DNA of 36,428 nucleotides, from NCBI GenBank assembly GCA_902799985.1, contig CADCCR010000005.1:1-36428 (forward strand), given 5' to 3'. Shown piece after piece: positions 24,177 through 33,411 of this stretch. The notes beneath the pieces were generated by a model. That model made no database searches. It had not been told where the DNA came from and worked only from the letters and a program-made list of their open reading frames with translations. The position numbers and the translations under genes are program-made. This stretch comes from an uncultured Bacteroidales bacterium (GTDB lineage: Bacteria; Bacteroidota; Bacteroidia; Bacteroidales; Bacteroidaceae). Every line of letters begins with the position of its first letter. Position 1 is the first letter of the stretch.

Positions 24177-25247
24177 ATGAAACGAATCATTGTAATCCTT
24201 TTAGCTTTAATGCCTGTCCTGCTTTCCGCCAAGGGAGACAAGGACACACGTCTCGTCATCATCACCATCGACGGACTGCGCTGGCAGGAAGTGTTCATGG
24301 GAGCAGAAGAGAACTTGCTCACCGACAGCAAACAGACACGCGACTCCGAACAGTACCGCCAGACCTATTGGCGGTCCACGCCAGAAGAGAGGCGCCAGGT
24401 GCTGATGCCTTTCGTATGGAATACCATCGCGAAGCAAGGCACGCTCATCGGCAACCGCAACGTGAACAGCGTGATGCAGCTTGCCAACAAGACCAACATC
24501 TCCTATCCCGGCTACAGCGAAATGATGACGGGAATGGCTGACGATGCCATCACAAGCAATGACCCTGTCAACAATCCTCACCGCAACGTCCTAGAGGCTG
24601 CCAACGAGGACGCCCGCTACAAGGGCAGCGTCATGATGTACGGCTCGTGGAAGTCCACGCGCTTTGCCATCCACAACGAGCAGGCAGGCATCCCGGCCAG
24701 CGTGTCCTACGAAAAGAACATTGCCAAGAAGCCTTCGCCCCGCATCAAGCTGGCAGAAAGGATGCTCGAAGGAATGCCACACTACTGGCGCTCGGAACAC
24801 TTCGACGCCTTTACCTATGCCTTCGCCCTCGAGACGCTCCTCAGCGACCATCCCAAGGTGATGTGGATTTCCTTCGGCGACTGCGACGAGTGGGCACACG
24901 CCCGCAAGTATGACCTCTATCTCGATGCAGCCAAAGGCACCGATGCCTTCATCCGCGACATCTACGAAGCCTTGGAGGCCGACAAGTTCTACAAAGGCAA
25001 GACAACCTACCTCATCACCTGCGACCACGGACGCGGCTTCGGCAATGAATGGTCCAGCCACGGCAGCAGCACCAAGGGCTCCGAGGCAACATGGGTCATG
25101 CTCCTGGGCAAAGGCATCGAGGCAAAGGGCGAGACCCGCGAGTGCGGTCCCTACTACACCAAGCAGATTGCGGCCACCATCGCCTCCATCCTCGGCATCA
25201 ACTTCACGCCCGACGACGGAGCAATGCTTCTGCCCATCGGGAAATAA
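24177..25247 (+). CDS. Secreted alkaline-phosphatase-superfamily enzyme (phosphodiesterase/sulfatase-like)
   Basis: A 356-residue product with a signal peptide (MKRIIVILLALMPVLLSAKG). Metal-site motifs of the alkaline phosphatase superfamily are present in order: ITIDGLRWQE near the N-terminus, the nucleophile region TNISYPGYSEMMTG, the GDCDEWAH pair of ligands, and CDHGRG, followed by a late HGS. This set fits a type I phosphodiesterase/nucleotide pyrophosphatase-like hydrolase. The substrate is not predictable. It lies 39 bp after the CotH protein gene and is probably cotranscribed with it. Confidence 0.88.
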   Translation: MKRIIVILLALMPVLLSAKGDKDTRLVIITIDGLRWQEVFMGAEENLLTDSKQTRDSEQYRQTYWRSTPEERRQVLMPFVWNTIAKQGTLIGNRNVNSVMQLANKTNISYPGYSEMMTGMADDAITSNDPVNNPHRNVLEAANEDARYKGSVMMYGSWKSTRFAIHNEQAGIPASVSYEKNIAKKPSPRIKLAERMLEGMPHYWRSEHFDAFTYAFALETLLSDHPKVMWISFGDCDEWAHARKYDLYLDAAKGTDAFIRDIYEALEADKFYKGKTTYLITCDHGRGFGNEWSSHGSSTKGSEATWVMLLGKGIEAKGETRECGPYYTKQIAATIASILGINFTPDDGAMLLPIGK

Positions 25248-25276
25248 CACGTTATTCCAGGGAAGCAGAGGAAGTG

Positions 25277-25969
25277 CTAAATCCCCATCACCTTCAGGAT
25301 GAGAGGGGCAAGCAGAGCTGTGAGCAAGCCATTGAGGATGAGGCCCAAGGAGGCATAGGCTCCATAGGTGTCGCCCTTCTCCATGGCTCGCGATGTACCA
25401 ACGGCATGGGAAGCTGTGCCAATGCTGAGGCCTTGTGAATAGGGATTCTTGATGTGCCACACCTCCAGCACCTTGAAGCCGAAGATGGCACCGAACAGTC
25501 CGACAGAAACAACGATGGCCGCCGTGAGCGACGGAATGCCGCCCATCGCCTGACACACTTCCATCGCGATAGGCGTCGTTACGGATTTGGGAGCAAGCGA
25601 AATGATGGTCTCTCGGGATGCACCCATCGTTTGTGCAATAATCACCACGCTGGCTACACCGACGATGCAGCCTGCCAGTTGCGAAAGGAAGATGGGTAGG
25701 AACTGTCGGCGAATCTGTCCAAGATGCTGATAGAGTGGTACACCGAGTGCAACGATGGCAGGCTTGAGCCAGAACTCGATGTAGTTTCCTGCATGGGCAT
25801 ACGTCTCGTAGCTGACGCCTGTGAACTTCAGTAACAGAATCAGCGCGACAATAGTCAGGAGGATGGGGTTCAGGACAATCCACCCCGTCCTTTTCTGTAG
25901 CTGGCGTGCAGCATAATAGATGCCGAAAGTCAGCGTAAGCAGTATGATGTTATTCTGCAGCAGCTCCAT
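25277..25969 (-). CDS. lrgB: LrgB-family membrane protein
   Basis: A 230-residue polytopic membrane protein with about six or seven hydrophobic segments and the LrgB core LAPKSVTTPIAMEV, plus LFGAIFGFKV and GLSIGTASHAVGTSRA. LrgB works with LrgA as a holin/antiholin-like or metabolite (pyruvate/glycolate) transport pair. It lies 69 bp downstream of lrgA on the same strand. The gap is filled with CCTTTCACCTTTT-type word repeats. Confidence 0.94.
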   Translation of the reverse strand: MELLQNNIILLTLTFGIYYAARQLQKRTGWIVLNPILLTIVALILLLKFTGVSYETYAHAGNYIEFWLKPAIVALGVPLYQHLGQIRRQFLPIFLSQLAGCIVGVASVVIIAQTMGASRETIISLAPKSVTTPIAMEVCQAMGGIPSLTAAIVVSVGLFGAIFGFKVLEVWHIKNPYSQGLSIGTASHAVGTSRAMEKGDTYGAYASLGLILNGLLTALLAPLILKVMGI

Positions 25970-26055
25970 GCCCTTTAACTTTTTAACCTTTCAACTTCTC
26001 ACCTTTTTAACTTTTCAACCTTTCACCTTTTCACCCTTTCACCTTTTCAACCTTT
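25970..26055. repeat. AGGTTGAAAAGGTGAAA word repeats between lrgA and lrgB
   Basis: Nine or so degenerate copies of a 9-10 nt word (CCTTTCAACTT / ACCTTTTCACC on the plus strand) fill the whole junction and run into the last codons of lrgA. Confidence 0.75.
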
Positions 26056-26371
26056 GGTGTGTCCATCCTGTGACAATAAGGACCAGAATGGTGCTGACGA
26101 CTGTTGCCACCACAATGGGTATGAACTCAGCCTTGATGATGTCGAGGTAGAGCATCAGGGCAACGCCTGGTGGCACGAAGAAGAATCCCATGTTGGAAAT
26201 GAGGAAGACCGACATCCCCTTTACCCATTCCTCTTTGATGACCTTCGTTTGCAACAAGGCAGCCAGAAGGAGCATGCCGATGATGCTGCTCGGTATGGCG
26301 ATGCCTGTCAGCCATACCATCAGTTCGCCGACGGCAAGGCAGCCGAAGATGATGAAGCACTGTCGTATCAT
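26039..26371 (-). CDS. lrgA: LrgA/CidA-family membrane protein
   Basis: A 110-residue protein with four hydrophobic segments and the family pattern GIAIPSSIIGMLLLAALL followed by FFFVPPGVALM. It is the partner of LrgB. The promoter on the minus strand is well matched to consensus and a 7-bp dyad lies just upstream of it. The last residues (HQRLKR) overlap the word-repeat junction. Confidence 0.94.
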   Translation of the reverse strand: MIRQCFIIFGCLAVGELMVWLTGIAIPSSIIGMLLLAALLQTKVIKEEWVKGMSVFLISNMGFFFVPPGVALMLYLDIIKAEFIPIVVATVVSTILVLIVTGWTHQRLKR

Positions 26372-26392
26372 AATAGTTCGTTAAATCGCCGA

Positions 26393-26423
26393 CAAAGATA
26401 CGATTAAATGAGTAAAATTGCAA
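26393..26423 (-). promoter_or_regulatory. Promoter of lrgAB
   Basis: On the minus strand, TTG (26421-26423), a 20-nt spacer and TATCTTTG (26393-26400), 22 bp before the lrgA start codon. Confidence 0.7.
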
Positions 26424-26436
26424 GTTAGCTTGCTGA

Positions 26437-26459
26437 TTGGGACAATAAAACCGTCCCAA
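26437..26459. promoter_or_regulatory. Operator-like dyad upstream of lrgAB
   Basis: TTGGGAC, nine bases, GTCCCAA: a perfect 7-bp dyad placed 14 bp beyond the lrgA -33 box. A second small dyad GCAAG-TTAG-CTTGC (26420-26433) overlaps the -33 box. Position and symmetry fit a regulator site; no regulator gene is nearby. Confidence 0.45.
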
Positions 26460-26505
26460 CTGGGAAAAAAAGAACTTTGAATTATGAATTGTGAATTAAT
26501 TGTCG

Positions 26506-26513
26506 TACCTTTG
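26506..26513 (+). promoter_or_regulatory. -7 box upstream of tig
   Basis: TACCTTTG matches the TAnnTTTG consensus and is 105 bp before the tig start. The -33 spacing is poor, and the leader downstream consists of ATTAAGGATT and ATTCTTCATT words. Confidence 0.5.
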
Positions 26514-26617
26514 CACCCGCAAAAAATAAATAGATTAAGAATTAAGGATTAGAGATTAAGGACTGAGGAAAATAATTCCTCATTCTTTATTCTTCATTCT
26601 TCATTAAAACAAGTACA

Positions 26618-27976
26618 ATGAACATCACGTTTGAAAACGTCGACAAGGTGAGCGCCCTGCTTACCATCAACATCGAGAAGAGCGACTACGAAGACAAGGT
26701 AAAGAAAGCACTCAAGGACTTCAGTCACAAAGCAAGCCTGCCCGGGTTCCGCCCCGGCAAGGTGCCTGCTTCCCTCATCCAAAAGCGCTTCGGCAAGGAA
26801 ATCATGGCCGAGGAAATCAACAAACTCATCGGTGAGGAAATCAACAAGTATATCCGCGAGAACAAGGTGAACATGCTGGCCGAGCCGCTGCCCAACGAGG
26901 AAAAGACTCCCGCCATCGACTTCGAGACACAGGAGAACTTCACCTTCGCCTTCGATATCGCCCTCGCTCCTGAGTTCGATGCCAAGCTTTCGAAGAAGGA
27001 CAAGCTCACCTACTACGACATCAAGGTGGACGATGCTCTGGTGGACCAGCAGGTGCAGAGCTTCTGCCAGCGCGGCGGCCAGCACGTCAAGGCCGAGAGC
27101 TACGAGGCACGCGACATGGTCAAGGGTCAGCTCACACAGCTCGATGCCAATGGTGCCACACTCGAAGGAGGCATCACAGTGGAAGATACCGTCATGCTCC
27201 CCGAATACATGAAGAGCGACGAGGAGAAGGCTAAGTTCCAGGGCGCTAAGGTAGGCGATGTCATCACCTTCAATCCCGCCAAGGCTTACGAGAGCGACAC
27301 CGAGCTTGCCAGCATGCTGCGCATCAGCAAGGAGGAAGCTGCCGAGATGAAAGCCGACTTCAACTTCCAGATTTCCGAGATAACACGCTTCGTGCCGGCA
27401 AAGCTTAGCCAAGAGCTCTACGACCAGATGCTGGGCAAGGATGTGGTGAAGAGCGAGGAAGAGTTCCGCAAGTTCATCGCCGACGACATCAAGAAGAACT
27501 TCAACAGCGAGGCCGAATACCAGTTCACTCAGGACCTGCGCAGCTACGTGATTAATCGCATCGGCGAGGTGGAATTCCCCGAGGCTCTCCTGAAGCGCTT
27601 CATGAAGCTCCGCAACGCCGACAAGGGCGAGGAATACGTTGAGAACAACTTCAAGGACAGCCTGCCCGAACTGCTCTGGCATCTGGCAAAGGAACAGATT
27701 TGCGACCAGCTGGAGGTGAAGGTACAGCACGAGGATGTGCTTGAGACCGCCAAGGCTTACACCCGCATCCAGTTTGCCCAGTACGGCATGATCAACCTCC
27801 CCGAGGAATCCATCACCAACTACGCCGCCGAGATGCTCAAGAACGAGCAGCAGGCACAGGGCCTCGTGGAGCGCACCGTAGAGAACATGATGGCTGCCAA
27901 GGTGAAGGAAGTTGTGACGCTGAAGGTAAAGGAAGTCACGATGGACGAATTCCGCAAGCTCACAGAGAAGAAGTAA
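26618..27976 (+). CDS. tig: Trigger factor (ribosome-associated chaperone)
   Basis: A 452-residue trigger factor that binds the ribosome exit and folds nascent chains. The ribosome-docking motif GFRPGKVP is at 43-50 within the N-terminal domain. The middle FKBP-like domain is degenerate, as usual in Bacteroidetes, and the C-terminal part is charged and helical (VEFPEALLKRFMKLRN to the end). It is followed by clpP and clpX in the widely conserved tig-clpP-clpX order, although a 204-bp repeat-rich gap separates it from clpP. Confidence 0.95.
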   Translation: MNITFENVDKVSALLTINIEKSDYEDKVKKALKDFSHKASLPGFRPGKVPASLIQKRFGKEIMAEEINKLIGEEINKYIRENKVNMLAEPLPNEEKTPAIDFETQENFTFAFDIALAPEFDAKLSKKDKLTYYDIKVDDALVDQQVQSFCQRGGQHVKAESYEARDMVKGQLTQLDANGATLEGGITVEDTVMLPEYMKSDEEKAKFQGAKVGDVITFNPAKAYESDTELASMLRISKEEAAEMKADFNFQISEITRFVPAKLSQELYDQMLGKDVVKSEEEFRKFIADDIKKNFNSEAEYQFTQDLRSYVINRIGEVEFPEALLKRFMKLRNADKGEEYVENNFKDSLPELLWHLAKEQICDQLEVKVQHEDVLETAKAYTRIQFAQYGMINLPEESITNYAAEMLKNEQQAQGLVERTVENMMAAKVKEVVTLKVKEVTMDEFRKLTEKK

Positions 27977-28180
27977 TCAGTCAAGATTAGAGGTTAGAGG
28001 TTAGGGGTTAGAGGTTAGAGAATACTTCTGGCCCCTGTCTCTACATCCAAGACAATCCACTTTCCGCCTGCGTCTGAGCAAAGCGAAGAACCTCTTAACT
28101 CTTAACTCTTAACTCTTAACTAACCTCTCAACTCTTCACTCTTAACTCTTAACTCTCAACTCTCAACTCTATTATATATA
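27977..28180. repeat. GGTTAGAGG and TTAACTC word repeats with conserved core (copy B)
   Basis: GGTTAGAGG words (27985-28020), the shared core GGTTAGAGAATAC..ACATCCAA (about 28012-28058), then about ten copies of TTAACTCTTAACTC up to an ATTATATATAAT palindrome that merges with the clpP start at 28181. Confidence 0.75.
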
Positions 28181-28861
28181 ATGTATAGCATGAACAACGA
28201 CTTTCGCAAGTTTGCTACCCGCCACTTGGGTATGGACGGCATGGCTCTGGACGACGTCATCAGCATGCAGAATCAGTACCTCAACCCCTACATTCTGGAG
28301 GAGCGTCAGCTCAACGTCACACAGATGGACGTCTTCAGCCGCTTGATGATGGACCGCATCATCTTCCTCGGCACACAGATTGACGACTACACCGCCAACC
28401 CCCTGCAGGCACAACTGCTCTATCTGGACAGCGCCGACCCTGGCAAGGACATCAGCATCTACATCAACAGCCCTGGCGGTAGCGTCTATGCCGGACTGGG
28501 CATCTACGACACGATGCAGTTCATCTCGAGCGACGTGGCTACCATCTGTACCGGCATGGCCGCAAGCATGGCTGCCGTTCTCCTCGTAGCAGGCAAGGAA
28601 GGCAAGCGTAGCGCCTTGACACACAGCCGCGTCATGATACACCAGCCGATGGGTGGCGCTCAGGGACAGGCCAGCGACATCGAGATTACAGCTCGTGAGA
28701 TTCAGAAGCTGAAAAAGGAACTCTACAGCATCATCGCCAACCACTCGCATACCGATTTCGACAAGGTGTGGGCCGATAGCGACCGCGACTACTGGATGAC
28801 TGCCGACGAAGCAAAGGAGTACGGCATGATAGACCGCGTACTGATAAAGAAGAAGGATTAA
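28181..28861 (+). CDS. clpP: ATP-dependent Clp protease proteolytic subunit
   Basis: A 226-residue serine protease forming the ClpP barrel with ClpX. The catalytic triad is Ser129 (in GMAASMA), His154 (IHQP) and Asp203 (DRDYW), with spacing identical to E. coli ClpP. The stop is followed by AAGATTAAAG words and then clpX after 38 bp, so the two are cotranscribed. The listed ATG 28181 falls at the end of an AT palindrome; ATG 28190 (MNNDFRKF) is an equally good start. The N-terminus before LMMDRIIFLG is about 20 residues longer than in E. coli, normal for Bacteroidetes. Confidence 0.96.
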   Translation: MYSMNNDFRKFATRHLGMDGMALDDVISMQNQYLNPYILEERQLNVTQMDVFSRLMMDRIIFLGTQIDDYTANPLQAQLLYLDSADPGKDISIYINSPGGSVYAGLGIYDTMQFISSDVATICTGMAASMAAVLLVAGKEGKRSALTHSRVMIHQPMGGAQGQASDIEITAREIQKLKKELYSIIANHSHTDFDKVWADSDRDYWMTADEAKEYGMIDRVLIKKKD

Positions 28862-28899
28862 AGATTAAAGATTAAGGATTAAGGATTGGGGATAAGGTA

Positions 28900-30159
28900 A
28901 TGACAGGAAAGAACAAAAACCGTTGCTCCTTTTGTGGCCGCCGAGAAGATGAAGTGGCCTTGATGCTGACCGGCAAGAACGGCTACATCTGCAACGACTG
29001 TGTCCGCCAGGCAAGTATGATCATCAAGGAGAACATGGGCGAGGACTTCCTGGCTGATGAGAGGAAAGGTGAGGACGGCAGAGCTTCGCAAAACAGTTTG
29101 AACCTGAAAAATATCCCCAAGCCGCGCGACATCAAAAGCCACCTCGACCAGTACGTCATCGGTCAGGACAGCGCCAAGCGTTTCCTTTCGGTGGCCGTCT
29201 ACAACCACTATAAGCGTCTGGCCCAGCCGTTCGACGATAATGGTGTGGAGATAGAGAAGAGCAACATCATCATGGTAGGTCCCACCGGCACGGGCAAGAC
29301 GTTGCTGGCCCGCACCATTGCCAAGATGCTCAAAGTGCCCTTCACCATTGTGGACGCTACGGTCTTCACCGAGGCGGGTTATGTGGGCGAGGACGTGGAG
29401 AGCATCCTGTCGCGACTGCTTCAGGTGGCCGACTACGATGTGGCAGCTGCCGAGCGCGGCATCGTGTTCATCGACGAGATAGACAAGATAGCGCGCAAGC
29501 AGGACAATCCCAGCATCACGCGCGACGTCAGCGGCGAGGGTGTGCAGCAGGGACTGCTCAAACTGCTCGAAGGCTCGATGGTCAACGTGCCGCCCAAAGG
29601 CGGACGCAAGCACCCCGACCAGGACTACATCCACGTCGACACGCGCAACATCCTGTTCATCTGCGGCGGTGCCTTCGACGGCATCGAGCGAAAGATAGCC
29701 CAGCGCCTCAACACACATGTCGTGGGGTACGACAGCGTTCAGAACATGCAGAAGATTGACACCAAAGACTTGATGCAGTACATCAAGCCACAGGACTTGA
29801 AGAGCTTCGGCCTCATCCCGGAGATAATCGGTCGACTGCCGGTGCTGACCCATCTCAACCCCCTGGACCGCGAAGCCCTGCGAAACATCCTGACCGAGCC
29901 GAAGAACTCGCTCGTCAAGCAGCAGATCAAGCTCTTCGCCATGGACGGCATCAAGCTCACCTTCGAGGAGGAGGCATTGGATTACATCGTGGACAAGGCC
30001 GTGGAGTACAAGCTTGGAGCACGCGGACTGCGCTCCATCATGGAAGCCATCATGATTGAGGCACAATACAACGCCCCTTCGGAGAACCGCAAAACGCTCA
30101 CCATCACAAAGCAGTACGCCGAGGAGCAGGTGGAGAAGAATGCAAGAATGAAGGAATGA
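28900..30159 (+). CDS. clpX: ATP-dependent Clp protease ATP-binding subunit ClpX
   Basis: A 419-residue AAA+ unfoldase. The zinc-binding domain has Cys9, Cys12, Cys31 and Cys34 (CSFC..CNDC). Walker A is GPTGTGKT (127-134), followed by the pore loop GYVGEDVES, Walker [10 protein letters not shown], and the C-terminal [10 protein letters not shown] sensor-2 arginine. ClpX delivers substrates to ClpP encoded just upstream. A hairpin terminator directly follows the stop codon. Confidence 0.97.
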   Translation: MTGKNKNRCSFCGRREDEVALMLTGKNGYICNDCVRQASMIIKENMGEDFLADERKGEDGRASQNSLNLKNIPKPRDIKSHLDQYVIGQDSAKRFLSVAVYNHYKRLAQPFDDNGVEIEKSNIIMVGPTGTGKTLLARTIAKMLKVPFTIVDATVFTEAGYVGEDVESILSRLLQVADYDVAAAERGIVFIDEIDKIARKQDNPSITRDVSGEGVQQGLLKLLEGSMVNVPPKGGRKHPDQDYIHVDTRNILFICGGAFDGIERKIAQRLNTHVVGYDSVQNMQKIDTKDLMQYIKPQDLKSFGLIPEIIGRLPVLTHLNPLDREALRNILTEPKNSLVKQQIKLFAMDGIKLTFEEEALDYIVDKAVEYKLGARGLRSIMEAIMIEAQYNAPSENRKTLTITKQYAEEQVEKNARMKE

Positions 30160-30186
30160 CACGTGTCCTTTACACGTGCTTTTCCT
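30159..30186 (+). terminator. Hairpin terminator after clpX
   Basis: CACGTGT-CCTTT-ACACGTG (30160-30178) followed by CTTTTCCTT, starting at the clpX stop codon. Beyond it are about 90 bp of TTCCTTCATTC/TTTCATTC words. Confidence 0.65.
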
Positions 30187-30281
30187 TCCTTTTTATTCTT
30201 TCATTTTCTCATTTTTTCCTTCCTTCATTCCTTCCTTTTTATTCTTTCATTCTTTCATTTTTTCATTTTTAACTAAAAAGA

Positions 30282-30313
30282 TTTGGTGGTTTCCGCAAAT
30301 ATGTGTATCTTTG
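30282..30313 (+). promoter_or_regulatory. Promoter of recQ
   Basis: TTTG (30282-30285), a 20-nt spacer and TATCTTTG (30306-30313), 31 bp before the recQ ATG. This separates recQ transcription from clpPX. Confidence 0.75.
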
Positions 30314-30344
30314 TGTGATGCTTTGCTAAAAACCACCTTAAACA

Positions 30345-32522
<2,178 letters not shown>

Positions 32523-32568
32523 CATCCCGCACCCCGCCCCGCAAGCTTAATCAATACCTGTCCAACAC

Positions 32569-32631
32569 ATGGGCTATTATATGGTAATTCATGTTTCCTC
32601 CCTAACATGTAAATGCCATGTAATAGCCCAT
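32569..32631. repeat. 63-nt hairpin downstream of recQ
   Basis: ATGGGCTATTATATGG and CCATGTAATAGCCCAT pair over 16 bp with one G-T; an inner CATGTT/AACATG stem (32590-32609) closes an eight-base loop. It starts 47 bp after the recQ stop and could end the transcript or be a mobile hairpin. No T-run follows directly. Confidence 0.75.
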
Positions 32632-32654
32632 TTATTTGTCTGCGCCCTCTTGTA

Positions 32655-32770
32655 CTGGCGGATTTGCAATCCGCCAGGTATGAATATAGGCATTTATAAT
32701 GCCGACATGAAAGGATATTGCGGGATTATAAATCCCTATACTCAATGCGGTCGGATTGCAAATCCGACCG
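32655..32770. repeat. Array of four REP-like hairpins
   Basis: 32655-32677: CTGGCGGATT-TGC-AATCCGCCAG, 10-bp stem. 32689-32703: GGCATT-TAT-AATGCC, 6-bp stem. 32722-32736: GGGATT-ATA-AATCCC, 6-bp stem. 32748-32770: CGGTCGGATT-GCA-AATCCGACCG, 10-bp stem. All stems are perfect with three-base loops. Three share the GGATT/AATCC (or GGGATT/AATCCC) core. The spacing between hairpins is 11-18 bp. Confidence 0.85.
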
Positions 32771-32890
32771 AACAGGGACCCTGAGGTTGAAGGCCACATC
32801 GCCTGCACCTGTGGCTTTATCCTAAGAGAAATCGCGACAAATCAGCATTCGACTTTCGGCACAAAATAGAAAGCCGCAGGGAGATAACAG

Positions 32891-32950
32891 ACGCGGAATG
32901 CCGTGTTCGGACATGCAAAATGGCATGTTTCCGGACATGGCATTCCGCGT
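32891..32950. repeat. Nested 60-nt palindrome
   Basis: Outer arms ACGCGGAATGCC and GGCATTCCGCGT (12 bp, perfect) enclose CGG/CCG and ACATGC/GCATGT stems around a short A-rich loop. Unpaired internal loops separate the segments. Confidence 0.8.
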
Positions 32951-32960
32951 TTTATCACAC

Positions 32961-33070
32961 GACACGCCGCTTTCCCAAACACGGCACGCCGCTTCGACCA
33001 ACACGGCACGGACTTATTGCCGACGACACACGTACTTATTACCGACATGACACGTCTCGACGGACACATC
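32961..33070. repeat. 22-bp degenerate tandem repeat, five units
   Basis: Units at 32961-32982, 32983-33004, 33005-33026, 33027-33048 and 33049-33070. Units 3 and 4 share ..ACG.ACTTATT.CCGAC.., which aligns in phase with the CGTGCTTATTTCGGAAG units at 21126-21220. Confidence 0.7.
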
Positions 33071-33156
33071 GACAGGGTGATTTCCAGCACTTTTCCAATA
33101 GTTCCCAACCGAGAGGAAAACATAGTCACTTGATTCACAACAAGATGCCGACCGCA

Positions 33157-33212
33157 TGAGAATCGCGTATTTGCAGCCGTCGCACAGTTTGTCCTCAAAT
33201 ACGCGATTCTCA
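33157..33212. repeat. 17-bp perfect inverted repeat
   Basis: TGAGAATCGCGTATTTG (33157-33173) and its exact complement (33196-33212) around a 22-nt loop. The arms are rich in CGCG. There is no T-run, so this is not an obvious terminator. Confidence 0.85.
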
Positions 33213-33411
33213 GAGGGTCAAAACCGCGAATTATCACGACAACATCTTCCTTTCGGACAGGCAATCCTGCCGTTTCGCAGGAGTTATTATTGCAGGGCGA
33301 TGTCAAATTGTTACATCAAAAAGTCAGTTAATCATTCCGCGGCTTATGAGAATTTACGTACTTTGCATTTGAAAAGACACATTTAGCCTCACAGACAAAG
33401 CACACAGGAAC

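Larger units (their letters stand above)
32523..33411. other. 889-bp gene-free region rich in palindromes and repeats
   Basis: No credible gene on either strand; the short open frames here lie over repeats and inverted sequence. In order it holds: a 63-nt hairpin (32569-32631), four short hairpins (32655-32770), a nested 60-nt palindrome (32891-32950), five 22-bp tandem units (32961-33070), and a 17-bp perfect inverted repeat (33157-33212). The leader of the glycosidase gene has only a weak TACTTTG at about 33358, so its promoter is uncertain. Confidence 0.75.

Noticed and set aside
32569..33300. Small open frames downstream of recQ as real genes
   Set aside because: They coincide with hairpins and 22-bp repeats, overlap each other on both strands and have no recognisable protein features.
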